DNA of 64,000 nt from Proteles cristata cristata. Its lineage: Eukaryota > Chordata > Mammalia > Carnivora > Hyaenidae. Shown here piece after piece: positions 63,901-64,000 of this stretch. Location: contig JAESUZ010002553.1 of NCBI GenBank assembly GCA_017311185.1, positions 1 through 64,000 of the forward strand. Direction: 5' to 3'. The stretch's first letter is position 1, and each line of letters opens with the position of its first letter. The notes below the pieces were generated by a model. That model searched no databases, was not told the origin of the DNA, and saw only the letters and a list, made by a program, of their open reading frames with translations. The position numbers and the translations under genes are program-made.

Positions 63901-64000
63901 GAGTGGGGGTGTGGGCATTGTGACAGGCTGGACTGGCTGCACTCTTAGCTGGTGTTTCCGGGCTCCTCTGTGAAATGCTAGTAGCTGGATTGTGGACATG

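Larger units (their letters stand above)
19365..64000 (+). other. DSCAM: DSCAM intron downstream of the exon (probable intron 3, 5' part)
   Basis: Starts with a GTAGGC donor. The second half of Ig domain 2, which should be the next exon, was not found in any frame in the remaining 44.6 kb, so this intron runs beyond the window. It holds most of the SINEs, the LTRs, and the two large simple-sequence blocks described below. Confidence 0.8.

Overview
The window is mammalian nuclear DNA from a carnivore, almost certainly a felid. The diagnostic signal is about 39 copies of the tRNA-derived carnivore SINE of the SINEC_Fc type, with its GGGGCGCCTGGGTGGCTCAG head, a CT-rich stretch and an A-rich tail. 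Many copies are flanked by perfect 14-19 bp target-site duplications, and they sit among carnivore-type L1 elements. There is no prokaryotic, plasmid or viral gene organisation. Nearly all of the open reading frames that can be drawn here are chance or repeat-derived.

Only one host protein-coding segment can be supported: a 147-bp exon at 19218-19364 on the + strand. It encodes the first half of the second immunoglobulin domain of DSCAM (Down syndrome cell adhesion molecule). It has a polypyrimidine tract plus AG acceptor, a GTAGGC donor, and is phase 1 on both sides. The rest of the window is therefore read as two very large DSCAM introns: 19.2 kb upstream (probably the end of intron 2) and 44.6 kb downstream (the start of intron 3).

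Region by region: 1-9.1 kb is a mosaic of young SINEs and layered old L1 fragments. About 9.1-16.08 kb is one near-full-length L1 lying antisense to DSCAM, with a 1.9-kb CpG-rich 5' UTR, an apparently intact 297-codon ORF1 and an ORF2 broken by several frameshifts. 16.1-32 kb, which contains the exon, is relatively poor in SINEs; it holds MaLR LTRs, an L2 fragment, MIRs and microsatellites. 32-50 kb is SINE-dense, with an L1 remnant, a tail-to-tail inverted SINE pair and a 106-bp tandem duplication. 50.17-51.27 kb is a 1.1-kb almost pure pyrimidine (TTCC/TTTCC/TTTC) tract, followed at 51.77-52.2 kb by a GATA/GATG satellite-like block. 52-64 kb is again SINE-rich, with MaLR LTRs and several repeat-free AT-rich patches that could be conserved intronic elements.

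No self-contained new biological system was found. The leads most worth testing are: the L1 5' UTR, whose antisense strand points toward the DSCAM exon 3.1 kb away and holds a 178-codon ORF ending on a splice-donor-like site; the polypurine/polypyrimidine tract; a distinct young SINE subfamily; and the candidate conserved intronic elements. Repeat family names come from recognising the sequence by eye, not from a repeat-library search.
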